The notes below the pieces were generated by a model. It searched no databases and was not told the origin of the DNA. It saw only the letters and a list, made by a program, of their open reading frames with translations. The translations under genes and the position numbers were made by a program. Below, one piece after another: positions 1 through 8,720 of a stretch of 64,000 nt of DNA; the first letter of the stretch is position 1, and each line of letters begins with the position of its first letter. Source of the DNA: Erwinia aphidicola (GTDB lineage: Bacteria > Pseudomonadota > Gammaproteobacteria > Enterobacterales > Enterobacteriaceae); the NCBI RefSeq assembly GCF_024169515.1, contig NZ_JAMKCQ010000001.1, positions 2,170,001 through 2,234,000 of the forward strand, in the 5' to 3' direction.

Positions 1-718
1 CCAGATTGCGCAGGGTGTATTGCGCCGTCATCCCGCCCGCCACCCGTTTGCCGTCGCGCATTACGCAGACGCGATCGGCAATCTCTATCACCTCATCCAG
101 ACGATGAGTGACGTAAATCATCCCGACCTTCTTACTTTTCAGATGGTTGATCACGCTGAACAGGTGGCGCACGTCGTTGGCGGGTAGCGAGGCGGTGGGC
201 TCATCCAGCACCAGTACTTCGGCGTTGACCGCCACGGCACGGGCAATCGCCAGCAGGGATTTTTCGGTACGCGACAGCTCAAATACGCGGGCGTCCGGAT
301 CGAGTGCGATGCCGACCTCCTCCAGCGCCGCACGCGAACGTTCACGCACCGCACGCCAGTCAATCAGCCCCAGACGGCGGGTAAATCCCATCACCAGCGC
401 CATATTCTCCGCCACGGTCATCCACTCAATCAGCCCGAGATCCTGATGGATAAAGGCGATCGGTTGCTGACGGGCGGTTTTTAAACTGGCGGCAGAAGCG
501 ATGCTGGTATGTTGAAAACGGATCTCCCCGCTGTCGCGGGCATAGACTCCGGCCAGCACTTTGATCAGCGTGGACTTTCCGGCACCGTTTTCCCCCAACA
601 GGGCGACCACTTCGCCAGGGAAAACCTCCAGACTGACATCGTTAACAGCGATATTGCCGCCAAAGCGTTTGGTGATATGGCTCAGAGTAAGAACCGGCGT
701 ACCGGGTGTATGCTGCAT
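1..718 (-). CDS. Sugar ABC transporter ATP-binding protein (partial, C-terminus outside window)
   Basis: The first 239 residues are present; the gene runs off the left edge. It is an ABC ATPase that energises import through an inner-membrane permease. Visible motifs: Walker A GENGAGKST (residues 42-50), Q-loop around residue 92, a degenerate signature LSRTEKSL (148-155), Walker B VLVLDEPT (168-175) and the switch His in VTHRLDE (about 205). The degenerate signature and overall look fit the RbsA/XylG/MglA group, whose members carry two ATPase domains (about 500 residues), so roughly half the protein is probably missing. The ATG at 718 is preceded by GGAGG at a good distance. The divergent IclR gene is the likely regulator. 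The substrate cannot be told from this half. Confidence 0.85.
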   Translation of the reverse strand, partial: MQHTPGTPVLTLSHITKRFGGNIAVNDVSLEVFPGEVVALLGENGAGKSTLIKVLAGVYARDSGEIRFQHTSIASAASLKTARQQPIAFIHQDLGLIEWMTVAENMALVMGFTRRLGLIDWRAVRERSRAALEEVGIALDPDARVFELSRTEKSLLAIARAVAVNAEVLVLDEPTASLPANDVRHLFSVINHLKSKKVGMIYVTHRLDEVIEIADRVCVMRDGKRVAGGMTAQYTLRNL

Positions 719-1052
719 GACAGCCTCCTGCAACTCCTGGTGGGCATTCAACGCGGCGTGGTTAGGAAAAAAGCACCGCAATATTCCAATATGCGAAATC
801 AAGTTTCAAAAATACTATTCTCAGTTGCAGCGGAAAGCAAAGGCACGGGTGTTTTATTTGTTTAGATAAAACAATGATTTATTTTTGATGTTGTGGAATT
901 GTGATGGACAGCGCACTTCTGCAGCGGGCGCCTGCGGGTGAAATTCTGCCTAAAACGGCGCTGAAACAGGGTTCCATGTTCACAGTGCAGGGTGCATGGG
1001 GTAACATCGGGCCACTCCCCGTTGCGGGGCAGGAACTTAAGGGGAAGTGTGG
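719..1052. promoter_or_regulatory. Divergent promoter region, ABC transporter / IclR regulator
   Basis: These 334 bases separate two divergently transcribed genes and hold no convincing ORF. The stretch around 780-900 is AT-rich, in contrast to the GC-rich flanks, as expected for promoters and an IclR-type operator. I could not assign individual boxes with confidence. Confidence 0.45.
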
Positions 1053-1850
1053 ATGAGCGTGAAGGACGATAAGAAAGACAAGCCGCTGGGCACCCAGAGC
1101 CTGTTTCGTGGCCTTCAGTTGATTGAACTGTTAAGCAACTATCCGAACGGCTGCCCGCTGGCCACTCTGTCTGAGCTGTCCGGAATGAATAAAAGTACGG
1201 TACACCGCCTGTTGCAGGGGCTGCACAGCAGCGGCTATGTGACTCAGGCACCGTCGCCGGGCAGTTATCGTCTGACCACTAAATTTATCTCCGTCGGGCA
1301 GAAGGCGCTCTCGTCGCTGAACGTGATCCACGTTGCGGCGCCGCATCTGGAAAAACTCAATCTTGAGGTCGGTGAAACCGTCAACTTCTCCAGCCGCGAA
1401 GATGACCATGTGATCCTGATTTACAAGCTGGAACCGACCACCGGCATGATGCGGACCCGCGCCTATATTGGCCAGCATATGCCGCTTTACTGCTCGGCAA
1501 TGGGCAAGATTTTTATGGCCTGGGGCAGCGAAGATTATCCCGCGCAGTACTGGCAGAGCCATCAGGACACTATCCAGCCGCTAACGAAAAATACCATCAC
1601 CACGCTACCGGAGATGCTGGACGAGCTGAAAAATATTCGTCAGCAGCAGACGGCGATGGACCGCGAAGAGAACGAGTTGGGCGTTTCCTGTATTGCCGCG
1701 CCGGTGTTTGATATTCAGCAGCGGGTGCCGTTCGCGGTATCGGTATCGTTACCGACGGCGAAACTGCAGCAGATTGGGGTGAAAAAACTGATGGCGCCGG
1801 TGGTGGCGACCGCCAAAGCCATCTCCGCCGAATTGGGCTTTCACGGTTAA
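1053..1850 (+). CDS. IclR-family transcriptional regulator
   Basis: A 265-residue protein with the two-domain IclR layout: an N-terminal winged helix-turn-helix (about residues 18-75, with SELSGMNKSTVHRLLQGL as the recognition region) and a C-terminal effector-binding domain (about 90-262, with the typical stretch around MPLYCSAMGK and ELGVSCIAAPVFD). The start chosen is ATG 1053, which has AAGGGGAA at 1039-1046; an in-frame GTG six bases upstream is less well placed. Divergent from the sugar ABC transporter gene, so it probably controls that operon in response to the transported sugar or a derivative. Length and domains are normal for the family. Confidence 0.88.
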   Translation: MSVKDDKKDKPLGTQSLFRGLQLIELLSNYPNGCPLATLSELSGMNKSTVHRLLQGLHSSGYVTQAPSPGSYRLTTKFISVGQKALSSLNVIHVAAPHLEKLNLEVGETVNFSSREDDHVILIYKLEPTTGMMRTRAYIGQHMPLYCSAMGKIFMAWGSEDYPAQYWQSHQDTIQPLTKNTITTLPEMLDELKNIRQQQTAMDREENELGVSCIAAPVFDIQQRVPFAVSVSLPTAKLQQIGVKKLMAPVVATAKAISAELGFHG

Positions 1851-1890
1851 TGCATCATCCCGGGGCGGCCCGTGTTGCGGTCGCCTCGCT

Positions 1891-2799
1891 TTATTCAATT
1901 GTTAATTTCTCCAGCGTGTTCAGCAGGGCATCCACCTTCGGCGTCAGCTGCTTTTTACGTGGCCACACCACGTACAGCGGTAAACCCGGCACGCTCAGCT
2001 CCGGCAGGAATGGCACCAGCTCGCCATTGGCTAACTGCTCTTCCATCAGCCACGTTGCCATCTGCGCCACCCCCAAACCCGCCATTACCGCTGCGCGCTG
2101 CGCTTCGCCATCCCCTAAAGCCATGCGGTGCGCCACGGTGCGCGTGGTGACCCGTCCGTCCGGCGAGGTGACGTGCCACGGGCTGGTACTGCCGTCGCCG
2201 CGGTAATAGACAATCGCCCGGTGCTGCTCCAGCTCGGCCAGCGACTGCGGCGTGCCGTGCTGAGCCAGGTAAGCGGGCGAAGCGCAGAAGATCAGCCGCT
2301 CGCAGCCCTGGTAACGTACGCTGAGGGAGGGGGGATAGTTGCCCGGCCCGCCGATGCGGATCGCCACATCCACCCCTTCCTCAAACAGATCGACAAAGCG
2401 GTCGGAGAACGACAGGCTGAGCTGCATCTCAGGGTATTGCAGGCAGAACTGGTTGAGCAGCGGCAGCACGTGCAGGCGGCCGTAAGTGTGCGGCACCGTC
2501 AGCATCAGGCGCCCGACCGGGATGGTGCGCTGGGCGGCCAGCACCGCTTCGGCTTCCGCCAGTTCGTTCAGCACGCGGGTACAGGTATCATAAAATGCCT
2601 GTCCGGCGTCGGTCAGCGCCAGGCTGCGGGTGGTGCGCTCGAACAGCCGCGAGCCGAGCCGCTCCTCCAGCCGCGCGACACTCTTACTCACCGCCGAACT
2701 GGTCAGATGCAGGCTCTCCGCCGCCGCGGTAAAGCTGCCGTGTTCCACGGTGGCAACAAACGGGGTTATCCCGCGCAGACGATCGTCAGATAGCGCCAT
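1891..2799 (-). CDS. LysR-family transcriptional regulator
   Basis: A 302-residue LysR protein: N-terminal winged helix (about residues 5-65, with GSFTAAAESLHLTSSAVSKS as the HTH) followed by a periplasmic-binding-protein-like effector domain from about residue 90. The phrasing resembles the CrgA/YafC/PtxR group (GSRLFERTTRSLALT then a PVGRLMLTVP linker). It is divergent from the short-chain dehydrogenase-like gene starting at 2896, with about 96 bases between the two starts, so it likely regulates that gene. The effector is unknown. Confidence 0.88.
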   Translation of the reverse strand: MALSDDRLRGITPFVATVEHGSFTAAAESLHLTSSAVSKSVARLEERLGSRLFERTTRSLALTDAGQAFYDTCTRVLNELAEAEAVLAAQRTIPVGRLMLTVPHTYGRLHVLPLLNQFCLQYPEMQLSLSFSDRFVDLFEEGVDVAIRIGGPGNYPPSLSVRYQGCERLIFCASPAYLAQHGTPQSLAELEQHRAIVYYRGDGSTSPWHVTSPDGRVTTRTVAHRMALGDGEAQRAAVMAGLGVAQMATWLMEEQLANGELVPFLPELSVPGLPLYVVWPRKKQLTPKVDALLNTLEKLTIE

Positions 2800-2895
2800 T
2801 CATTCCTCCAGTTCATTAATCCTGTGAATTTATACCTGAGATGGGAATTATATTCTCTATTAAGCTTAACCCATCAACCGAACAGGAGAGAACCT

Positions 2896-3963
2896 ATGCA
2901 ACAACGAGCTTTGATTGTCGGCGTCAGTGGCGTCACCGGAAGTGCGCTGGCGGAACGTCTGCTGGCTGAGGGCTGGGCGGTTTACGGGCTGTCGCGCGGG
3001 CGGACTCCGGTCGCTGCAGGCGTGCAATCGCTGACTGCTGACCTGACCGATGCCGCTTCCGTACAGTCCGCATTACAGGGCGTGGTAGTGGATAAGGTGT
3101 TCTTCAGCGCCTGGGCGCGCCAGGAAACTGAAAAAGAGAATATCCGCGTCAACGGCGGCATGGTGCGTAACGTGCTGAGCGCGCTGGGTGACTCGCTGAA
3201 GGGCGGCCATGTGGCGCTGATCACCGGTCTGAAACACTACCTTGGCCCGTTTGACGCCTACGGTAAAGGCGCCGTGCCGCAGACGCCGTTCCGTGAGGAG
3301 CAGGGCCGCCAGCCGGTCGAAAACTTCTACTACGCGCAGGAAGATGAGGTGTTTGCCGCCGCAGAGAAATACGGTTTCAGCTGGAGCGTGCATCGCCCGC
3401 ATACGGTGATTGGTTTCGCCGTCGGCAACGCGATGAACATGGGCCAGACGCTGGCGGTGTATGCCAGCCTGTGTAAACAGAGCGGGCAGCCGTTTATCTT
3501 CCCTGGCTCGAAAGCGCAGTGGGAAGGGGTTAGCGACATGACCGACGCACGGCTGCTGGCCGATCAGCTGCTGTGGGCGGCGACCACGCCGTCGGCGCAG
3601 AATCAGGACTACAATGTGGTCAACGGCGACGTGTTCCGCTGGCAGTGGATGTGGGGCGAAATTGCCGACTACTTCGCTATCGAAGCCGCGCCGTTCAGTG
3701 GCGAAGTGCAGCCGCTGGAAGGCCGGATGAACGACGCCCCTGCCCAGTGGCAGGCGCTGGCGCAGCAGCACGGGCTCAAGCAGGACGATGTGACTAAGCT
3801 GGCCTCCTGGTGGCACACCGATGCCGATCTCGGTCGCCCGATGGAAGTGTTCACCGACGTCAGCAAAAGCCGTCAGGCCGGGTTCACTGGCTATCAGCCA
3901 ACGCGTGAAGCGTTCTTCGAACTGTTCGATCACCTGAAAGCCGAGCAGCTGATCCCGCGCTGA
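2896..3963 (+). CDS. SDR-family NAD(P)-dependent oxidoreductase, PRISE-like
   Basis: A 355-residue extended short-chain dehydrogenase/reductase. The N-terminus has the Rossmann glycine motif GVSGVTGSALAERLL (residues 9-23). The segment ALITGLKHYLGPFDAYGKG is the hallmark of the PRISE group (progesterone 5-beta-reductase/iridoid synthase-like enone reductases), with Lys in the place of the usual YxxxK lysine. The reading frame is open upstream, but ATG 2896 follows AGGAGAG (2884-2890) and starts directly at the Rossmann fold, so it is preferred. The divergent LysR gene is the likely regulator. The physiological substrate, probably an activated C=C double bond compound, is unknown. Confidence 0.8.
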   Translation: MQQRALIVGVSGVTGSALAERLLAEGWAVYGLSRGRTPVAAGVQSLTADLTDAASVQSALQGVVVDKVFFSAWARQETEKENIRVNGGMVRNVLSALGDSLKGGHVALITGLKHYLGPFDAYGKGAVPQTPFREEQGRQPVENFYYAQEDEVFAAAEKYGFSWSVHRPHTVIGFAVGNAMNMGQTLAVYASLCKQSGQPFIFPGSKAQWEGVSDMTDARLLADQLLWAATTPSAQNQDYNVVNGDVFRWQWMWGEIADYFAIEAAPFSGEVQPLEGRMNDAPAQWQALAQQHGLKQDDVTKLASWWHTDADLGRPMEVFTDVSKSRQAGFTGYQPTREAFFELFDHLKAEQLIPR

Positions 3964-3973
3964 GAGGCAACGG

Positions 3974-3993
3974 TTGTTTCCTGATGGAAACAA
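3974..3993 (+). terminator. Possible weak hairpin after the SDR gene
   Basis: TTGTTTCC and GGAAACAA form an 8-bp stem with a TGAT loop just after the stop codon. There is no real T-tract behind it, so it may be an mRNA-stabilising hairpin, not a terminator. Confidence 0.3.
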
Positions 3994-4101
3994 TCGTGCG
4001 CTTTGATAGTTTATTGTTGCGCTGAAAACTGGCTGTGGCAGGATGGTTTCAACGGGTGATTACCCACTTAAATTGAAACGAATCTGAATTAAGGGTCTGC
4101 T

Positions 4102-4881
4102 ATGAACGATAAAGTTGTTAACTGGAATGGTGGCTTACAGCCGGAAGCCGTGAAGATCCTGTCTGCTGAAGGCGGCATGATCGTCTGCCCAACCAAAGTG
4201 GGCTACATCATCATGACTTCCGATGCCAAAGGTCTGGAGCGCAAATTTGACGCCAAGCAGCGTAACCGTAACAAGCCGGGCGTCGTGCTGTGTGGTTCTC
4301 TGGCGCAGCTGAAAGAGCTGGCGCAGCTGAACCCGGAAATCGAAGCGCTGTATCAGCAGCACTGGGACAAAGACGTGCTGCTGGGCTGCATCCTGCCGTG
4401 GAAAGAAGAAGCGGTTGCGCGTATCCCGGATGACGGTTCTAAAGATCTGATGATGGACCGCCGCCAGACCAGCTGCTTCGTGATTAAGTTCGGTACCCCG
4501 GGCGAAAATCTGGCGAAAGAGCTGTGGGAAAACCACGGTAAATTCTCCTTCGCCAGCTCGGCCAACCCGTCAGGCAAAGGCAACCGTGGCCTGGTAGAGG
4601 GCATCGGTGAGCGCATTGAGCAGCACGCTGACCTGATTATCGCTGCCAACGACTATGTGAAATCTATCCAGCCAAACGAGTCTGAAAAGACCCGCTATGA
4701 GCAGGGTGTGATGGTGGCGATGGTTGATGATAATGGCAAACTGGTGCCAGAGCAGAAGGGCGAGCGCAATATTACCCCTTGCCCGGTACTGATCCGCAAA
4801 GGTCTGGACGTGGATAAGATTATGTCGATGATGTCGGATATCTTTACCACCTGGGATTACCGTCACGGCAACTATTATTAA
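4102..4881 (+). CDS. Sua5/YciO/YrdC/YwlC-family protein
   Basis: A 259-residue protein with a YrdC-type domain, the fold that binds ATP/nucleotide and makes threonylcarbamoyl-AMP in TsaC/Sua5. Visible family features are PTKVGYIIM (about residue 30), the K-x-R-x(3)-K cluster KQRNRNKPG (about 53-61) and SSANPSGKGN (about 152-161). It is longer than TsaC (about 190) and YciO (about 206), with a C-terminal extension of its own, and lacks a Sua5 domain, so it is not the housekeeping TsaC. ATG 4102 is preceded by AAGGG. It stands alone, with a terminator after it. The substrate is unknown. Confidence 0.75.
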   Translation: MNDKVVNWNGGLQPEAVKILSAEGGMIVCPTKVGYIIMTSDAKGLERKFDAKQRNRNKPGVVLCGSLAQLKELAQLNPEIEALYQQHWDKDVLLGCILPWKEEAVARIPDDGSKDLMMDRRQTSCFVIKFGTPGENLAKELWENHGKFSFASSANPSGKGNRGLVEGIGERIEQHADLIIAANDYVKSIQPNESEKTRYEQGVMVAMVDDNGKLVPEQKGERNITPCPVLIRKGLDVDKIMSMMSDIFTTWDYRHGNYY

Positions 4882-4903
4882 TCTTCTGCCGAAGATGAAT
4901 AAA

Positions 4904-4935
4904 GGGCTGACCGAAACAGAAGGTCAGCCCCTACT
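4904..4935. repeat. Copy 1 of palindromic intergenic repeat
   Basis: GGGCTGACC and GGTCAGCCC form a 9-bp stem, followed by CCTAC. The arrangement, including the A-rich loop (GAAACAGAA), matches the repeats at 20710-20787, 40728-40802 and 58053-58102, with CTGA in place of TCGA. Confidence 0.6.
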
Positions 4936-4939
4936 GTAG

Positions 4940-4970
4940 GGGGCGATCTTCTTTTCGATCGCCCCTTTTA
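4940..4970. terminator. Bidirectional rho-independent terminator
   Basis: GGGGCGATC (4940-4948), loop TTCTTTTC and GATCGCCCC (4957-4965), followed by TTTTA. It lies between the convergent YrdC-domain gene and the LysR gene ending at 4968, whose stop codon sits inside the T-tract. Confidence 0.8.
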
Positions 4971-5861
4971 TTCCTGCAACGCCTTCTGCAAATCTTCAAT
5001 AAATAATCTCACCCGTGGCGAAATGAAATTATCACTCTTCACCAGAATATACGATTTATAAATATCCATTTCCCAGTCGGGTAATATCTGCACCAGCCTG
5101 CCGCTTTCCACCGCTTCCTGCGCAATATAACTCGGTAAATAAGCAATGCCGGTCTGCGCGACCGCGGAATTTAACAGGGCGATACTGTTGTTGGCGCGAA
5201 AACGGCTGCGCACCTCAATATCTTTCTTCTGCTTTTCCTTACGAAACGGCAATGAAATGGTGTGGGCGGGGCCGCGGAACAGAATAAAATCCTGGCGCGG
5301 CAGGTCGTCCGGGCTGGCGATGGCATTCAGCTTACTGAGATAGCCCGGCGCGGCATAAAGTCCCCAGGCAATATCAATCAGCGGTCGGTAGTGGCGGTGA
5401 TCCGGCAGGTCGCGGGTGATGGCAATGGCGATATCAAAATGGTCATCTTCCAGATTCACCGGGCGGTCGGTGAGATCGAGGTCAATGCTGACGTGGATAT
5501 TGCCCGCCACAAAGCTATTAAGCACCGGTACAATGCACTGGCAGCCAAAGGTGACCGGGGCCACGACGCGCAGGCTGCCGGTTGGCTCCTCATGGAACTG
5601 GCGGATAAACAGGTCTGCGCTTTTCACCTCGTGCAGAATGCGGTAGCAGTAGTGATAATAGGTCATACCGACTTCCGTCACCTGAATGCGCCGCGTGGTG
5701 CGCTGCAGCAGCTTCGCCCCGAGACGCACTTCCAGCGCCGAGATCTCTTTACTCACCGAGGATTTTGCCAGCCCGAGCGTCTTTGCCGCTTCGGTATAGC
5801 TCAGCGTTTCCACCACCCTGGCAAAAATAATCATCCCGTGCAGGTTTTCAAAATCGCTCAT
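4968..5861 (-). CDS. LysR-family transcriptional regulator of the LeuC/LeuD-like genes
   Basis: A 297-residue LysR protein. The HTH lies in about residues 18-45 (LSYTEAAKTLGLAKSSVSKEI), followed by the linker RLGAKLLQRTTRRIQVTEVG and the effector domain from about residue 92. The gene is divergent from the aconitase-like large subunit gene (start 5998), with about 136 bases between starts, the classical layout for LysR control of a catabolic or biosynthetic operon. It ends in the terminator at 4940-4970. The inducer would presumably be a substituted malate or a downstream metabolite, but the sequence does not show which. Confidence 0.87.
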   Translation of the reverse strand: MSDFENLHGMIIFARVVETLSYTEAAKTLGLAKSSVSKEISALEVRLGAKLLQRTTRRIQVTEVGMTYYHYCYRILHEVKSADLFIRQFHEEPTGSLRVVAPVTFGCQCIVPVLNSFVAGNIHVSIDLDLTDRPVNLEDDHFDIAIAITRDLPDHRHYRPLIDIAWGLYAAPGYLSKLNAIASPDDLPRQDFILFRGPAHTISLPFRKEKQKKDIEVRSRFRANNSIALLNSAVAQTGIAYLPSYIAQEAVESGRLVQILPDWEMDIYKSYILVKSDNFISPRVRLFIEDLQKALQE

Positions 5862-5997
5862 TATTATCCCGGATTGTTTTCAGGCGGAAACAGTGCGCGA
5901 TATTAGCATATTCCGCGTTTACTGCGCAGGGAAAAGCGCTATGGTGATTAAAATTCATTTACTCCCCGGTAATCTCACAACGCAGAGAGTTAATTTA

Positions 5998-7308
5998 ATG
6001 GGTCAGACAATTAGCCAGAAAATACTCGCCCGAGCCAGCGGGCGCGAAAGCGTCACGCCTGGAGAAATAGTTTGGGCAAAGGTCGATATATTAATGTCGC
6101 ACGATCCCTGCACGCCCGGTGTCGCCAGCGTATTTAAAAAAGAGTTTGGCGCCCAGGCTAAAGTCTGGGATGCGCAACGTTTTATTATGATCCCGGACCA
6201 CTTTGTCTATTCTGCTGATGCGCAGGCGAATCAAAATATTCGCGTGATGCGCGAATTCGCCGCGGAGCAGGGAATTAAACACTTCTACGATGTGGGTACG
6301 CCACAGTATAAAGGCGTCTGCCACATCGGGCTGGCGGAAGGGGGGCATACTCGTCCTGGTGAAGTGCTGCTCGGCACCGATTCGCACACCGTAACCGCCG
6401 GGGCGTTTGGCTGTTTTGCTATTGGTTTGGGGATCACCGATGCTGCCTACGCGCTGGGCACAGGCGAGATCCCGCTGAAAGTGCCCTCCACTATTCGCGT
6501 TAACTACCACGGCGAACAGCCCGCCCACGTGCAGGCGAAAGATCTGATCCTCGCGCTGATGGCGGAGCTCACGGCAGACGGTGCAACCTATGAAGCGATT
6601 GAGTTCGGCGGCAGCGTGGTGGAGGCGATGTCGGTCGATGAGCGTATGACGATGTGCAATATGGTGGTGGAGTGCGGCGCGAAAAACGGCATTATGGTGC
6701 CGAACCAGGCGACGCTGGATTATCTGGCCGGGCGCACTGATATCCCTTATCACGTGGTCGAGGCCGATGCCGATGCCTGCTACAGCCGGGTGATGGAGTT
6801 TGATGTCTCGACCATGCAGCCGCTGGTGGCAAAACCGCACTCGCCGGATAACGTCGTTACGGCTGACAGCCTGAAAAATGTTGCTGTCTCACAGGCTTAT
6901 ATTGGCTCCTGCACCGGCGGCAAGCTGGCGGATTTTCACGCGGCTGCGCAGGTACTTAAAGGGCACCAGGTGTGCATTCCCACCTTTGCCGTTCCGGCGA
7001 CCAAAGAGGTATTCCATCAGCTGATCGCGACTCAGCTCGACGGCCAGTCGCTGTATCAGATCCTCTGCGACGCGGGTGTGCAGCTCTCTGCTGAAGCCGG
7101 ATGCGCCGCCTGCTGCGGCGGCCCTGCCGATACCTTTGGCCGGGTGAATGACCCGATATCGGTGATCTCCACCACCAACCGCAATTTTGTCGGACGCATG
7201 GGCCACAAGCGGGCCTGCATTTATCTTGCCTCACCTTATTCCGTCGCGGCGGCGGCAGTGACGGGCACCATTACCAACCCGCTGGGCATGACAGGAGCAG
7301 CACAATGA
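5998..7308 (+). CDS. 3-isopropylmalate dehydratase large subunit-like aconitase-family protein
   Basis: A 436-residue member of the aconitase superfamily. The three Fe-S cysteines are visible: Cys305 in GSCTGGK, then Cys369 and Cys372 in CAACCGG, the C-x63-C-x2-C spacing typical of the family. It resembles the LeuC2/homoaconitase/2,3-dimethylmalate dehydratase (DmdA) type of about 420-430 residues, not the 466-residue enterobacterial leucine-operon LeuC. There is no leuA/leuB neighbour, so a role in the leucine pathway is unlikely; a substituted-malate hydro-lyase is more plausible. The frame is open from 5893, but ATG 5998 starts at the conserved MGQTISQKI and has GAGAG upstream. It overlaps the small-subunit gene by 4 bases, so the two are translationally coupled. 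Confidence 0.82.
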   Translation: MGQTISQKILARASGRESVTPGEIVWAKVDILMSHDPCTPGVASVFKKEFGAQAKVWDAQRFIMIPDHFVYSADAQANQNIRVMREFAAEQGIKHFYDVGTPQYKGVCHIGLAEGGHTRPGEVLLGTDSHTVTAGAFGCFAIGLGITDAAYALGTGEIPLKVPSTIRVNYHGEQPAHVQAKDLILALMAELTADGATYEAIEFGGSVVEAMSVDERMTMCNMVVECGAKNGIMVPNQATLDYLAGRTDIPYHVVEADADACYSRVMEFDVSTMQPLVAKPHSPDNVVTADSLKNVAVSQAYIGSCTGGKLADFHAAAQVLKGHQVCIPTFAVPATKEVFHQLIATQLDGQSLYQILCDAGVQLSAEAGCAACCGGPADTFGRVNDPISVISTTNRNFVGRMGHKRACIYLASPYSVAAAAVTGTITNPLGMTGAAQ

Positions 7309-7853
7309 ACGCCATTATTCAGGGTGCGGTGTACGTACTGGGTGACAATATTGATACCGATCAGATTCTGAGTGCCGAATTTCTTAAGGTCAATCCCTCC
7401 ACGCCGGAAGGCTACGCGCAGCTGGGAGCACTGGCGATGTGCGGCCTGCCGGAAGGTGCCCAGCCGTTTATTGATGCCGTCAGCGGGCGCAGCGCCTATC
7501 CGATCATCGTGGCGGGAAAAAATTTTGGCTGTGGGTCGTCGCGGGAACATGCGGTGGTGGCGCTGGGTGCGGCGGGGGTAAAGGCGGTGCTGGCACAATC
7601 CTATGCGCGTATCTTCTTCCGTAACTGTGTGGCCACCGGGGAGCTACTGCCGGTGGCCTGTGGCCAGGCGTTATACCGGCAGTTATGCACCGGCGACCGG
7701 ATAACCCTTGATACCGTCACGCAGAGCGTGACGCTGGAGGCAACGGGGGAGCAACTGGCGATCGACCCGGTAGGGGAGCTGGCGAGTATCGTTGATGCGG
7801 GCGGGCTGTTTGCCTTTGCCCGCGCCAGCGGACGCATCAAAACCGCCGGGTAA
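7305..7853 (+). CDS. 3-isopropylmalate dehydratase small subunit-like protein
   Basis: A 182-residue partner of the preceding large subunit, forming the swivel domain of the two-subunit hydro-lyase. The substrate-loop motif GKNFGCGSSREHA (about residues 67-79) is present, as is NIDTDQIL (about 15-22) near the N-terminus. The start ATGA overlaps the upstream stop, giving a tight two-gene operon under the divergent LysR regulator. The length fits the short LeuD/DmdB type. The downstream LysE-type gene is convergent and ends one base away. Confidence 0.82.
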   Translation: MNAIIQGAVYVLGDNIDTDQILSAEFLKVNPSTPEGYAQLGALAMCGLPEGAQPFIDAVSGRSAYPIIVAGKNFGCGSSREHAVVALGAAGVKAVLAQSYARIFFRNCVATGELLPVACGQALYRQLCTGDRITLDTVTQSVTLEATGEQLAIDPVGELASIVDAGGLFAFARASGRIKTAG

Positions 7854-7854
7854 A

Positions 7855-8481
7855 TTACTTCGCCGAGATGGCCAGTGCGCCACCGGCAAAGACGAACAGG
7901 CTGCCCGTGGAGCGGTTGAGAATGCGCAGACGGCGGCGGCTGGCGAAGACGCCCGATAGGCGGCGACCGGCGCAGGCATAGCTGAACATAATGCTGCAAT
8001 CCAGCACCGCCCAGGTGATGGCCAGCGTGGCGAACTGCAGGGCGTGCGGCTGGCTGGCATCGATGAAGTTCGGGAACAGCGCGGCGAAGAACAGCAGATC
8101 CTTCGGGTTGCTGATGCCGACGGTGAAGCCTTTGCGGAACAGACGAAATGCCCCTGGGGCCTCTTCCATTTCGCTGGTGCTGACCGCCGTCGGCTCGCTG
8201 TTATCGCGCCAGGCAGCAATTCCCAGCCAGATCAGATAGGCAGCGCCCACCACTTTCAGCACGGTAAAGGCGGTGGTTGAGGCGGCGAGGATCGCGCCCA
8301 GACCCAGCGCGGAGGCCGTCATCAGCATCATTGCGGCCAGTACGCCACCGCTGACGGTCGCCAGCGCCTGCCTGCGGCCATAGCGCAGGCCGTGGGTCAT
8401 GCTGATCAGCGCCGAAGGGCCGGGAATGGCAATCAGTGCGGCAATCACACCGGTGTACGCCAGCCAGAGTTGAAGCGTCAT
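7855..8481 (-). CDS. LysE/RhtB-family amino acid exporter
   Basis: A 208-residue inner-membrane protein with about six hydrophobic segments. The N-terminal motif IAIPGPSALISMTHGLRYGRR (about residues 17-37) is the LysE/RhtB family hallmark (G-P with the charged GxxxGR loop). It would export an amino acid or derivative using the proton gradient. It is convergent with the LeuD-like gene. Upstream it has an unusually long leader with a perfect 13-base dyad at 8513-8525. The substrate is not identifiable. Confidence 0.85.
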   Translation of the reverse strand: MTLQLWLAYTGVIAALIAIPGPSALISMTHGLRYGRRQALATVSGGVLAAMMLMTASALGLGAILAASTTAFTVLKVVGAAYLIWLGIAAWRDNSEPTAVSTSEMEEAPGAFRLFRKGFTVGISNPKDLLFFAALFPNFIDASQPHALQFATLAITWAVLDCSIMFSYACAGRRLSGVFASRRRLRILNRSTGSLFVFAGGALAISAK

Positions 8482-8720
8482 GAAAAAAATCCTTTAATTT
8501 ACAACCCTCTGCCTGAGAGTCTCAGCGTTAGGGGAATGGGGTTCAGAGTAAAGCCTTTCGAAGGCGCAATAGTTTATTTTCCCGGCGATAAGAAGTAAAT
8601 CTCCGCCGTAAGAAATATCCCGATTCAGATGTAGGATTGTGCTGAGTATTGTCTGAAACCTCAGTTCGGCGCCCGATTTGCAACTTTTACACCGGTGTAA
8701 CACCCGGGCGGGTAACGGCT
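8482..8720 (-). promoter_or_regulatory. Long structured leader of the LysE-type gene
   Basis: Read on the minus strand, this stretch has CTGAGACTCTCAG (a perfect dyad, 8513-8525), CTCTG/CAGAG arms around it, GCCTTCGAAAGGC (8553-8565), and ACAATCC far upstream (8634-8640) that can pair with GGGTTGT next to the start. This suggests a folded leader or an operator. Parts recall the 3' half of glycine aptamers, but the full consensus is not met. Confidence 0.35.

Noticed and set aside
893..905. TGTGGAATTGTGA, similar to half of a lac operator
   Set aside because: No symmetrical second half and no LacI-type gene nearby; probably chance.
2128..2793. 221-codon frame opposite the first LysR gene
   Set aside because: Shadow frame; the LysR protein on the other strand is clear.
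8482..8720. Glycine riboswitch upstream of the LysE-type gene
   Set aside because: Only the 3' CTCTCAGG-like part is similar; the GGAGAG and CCGAAGG-type core segments are not in the right places.
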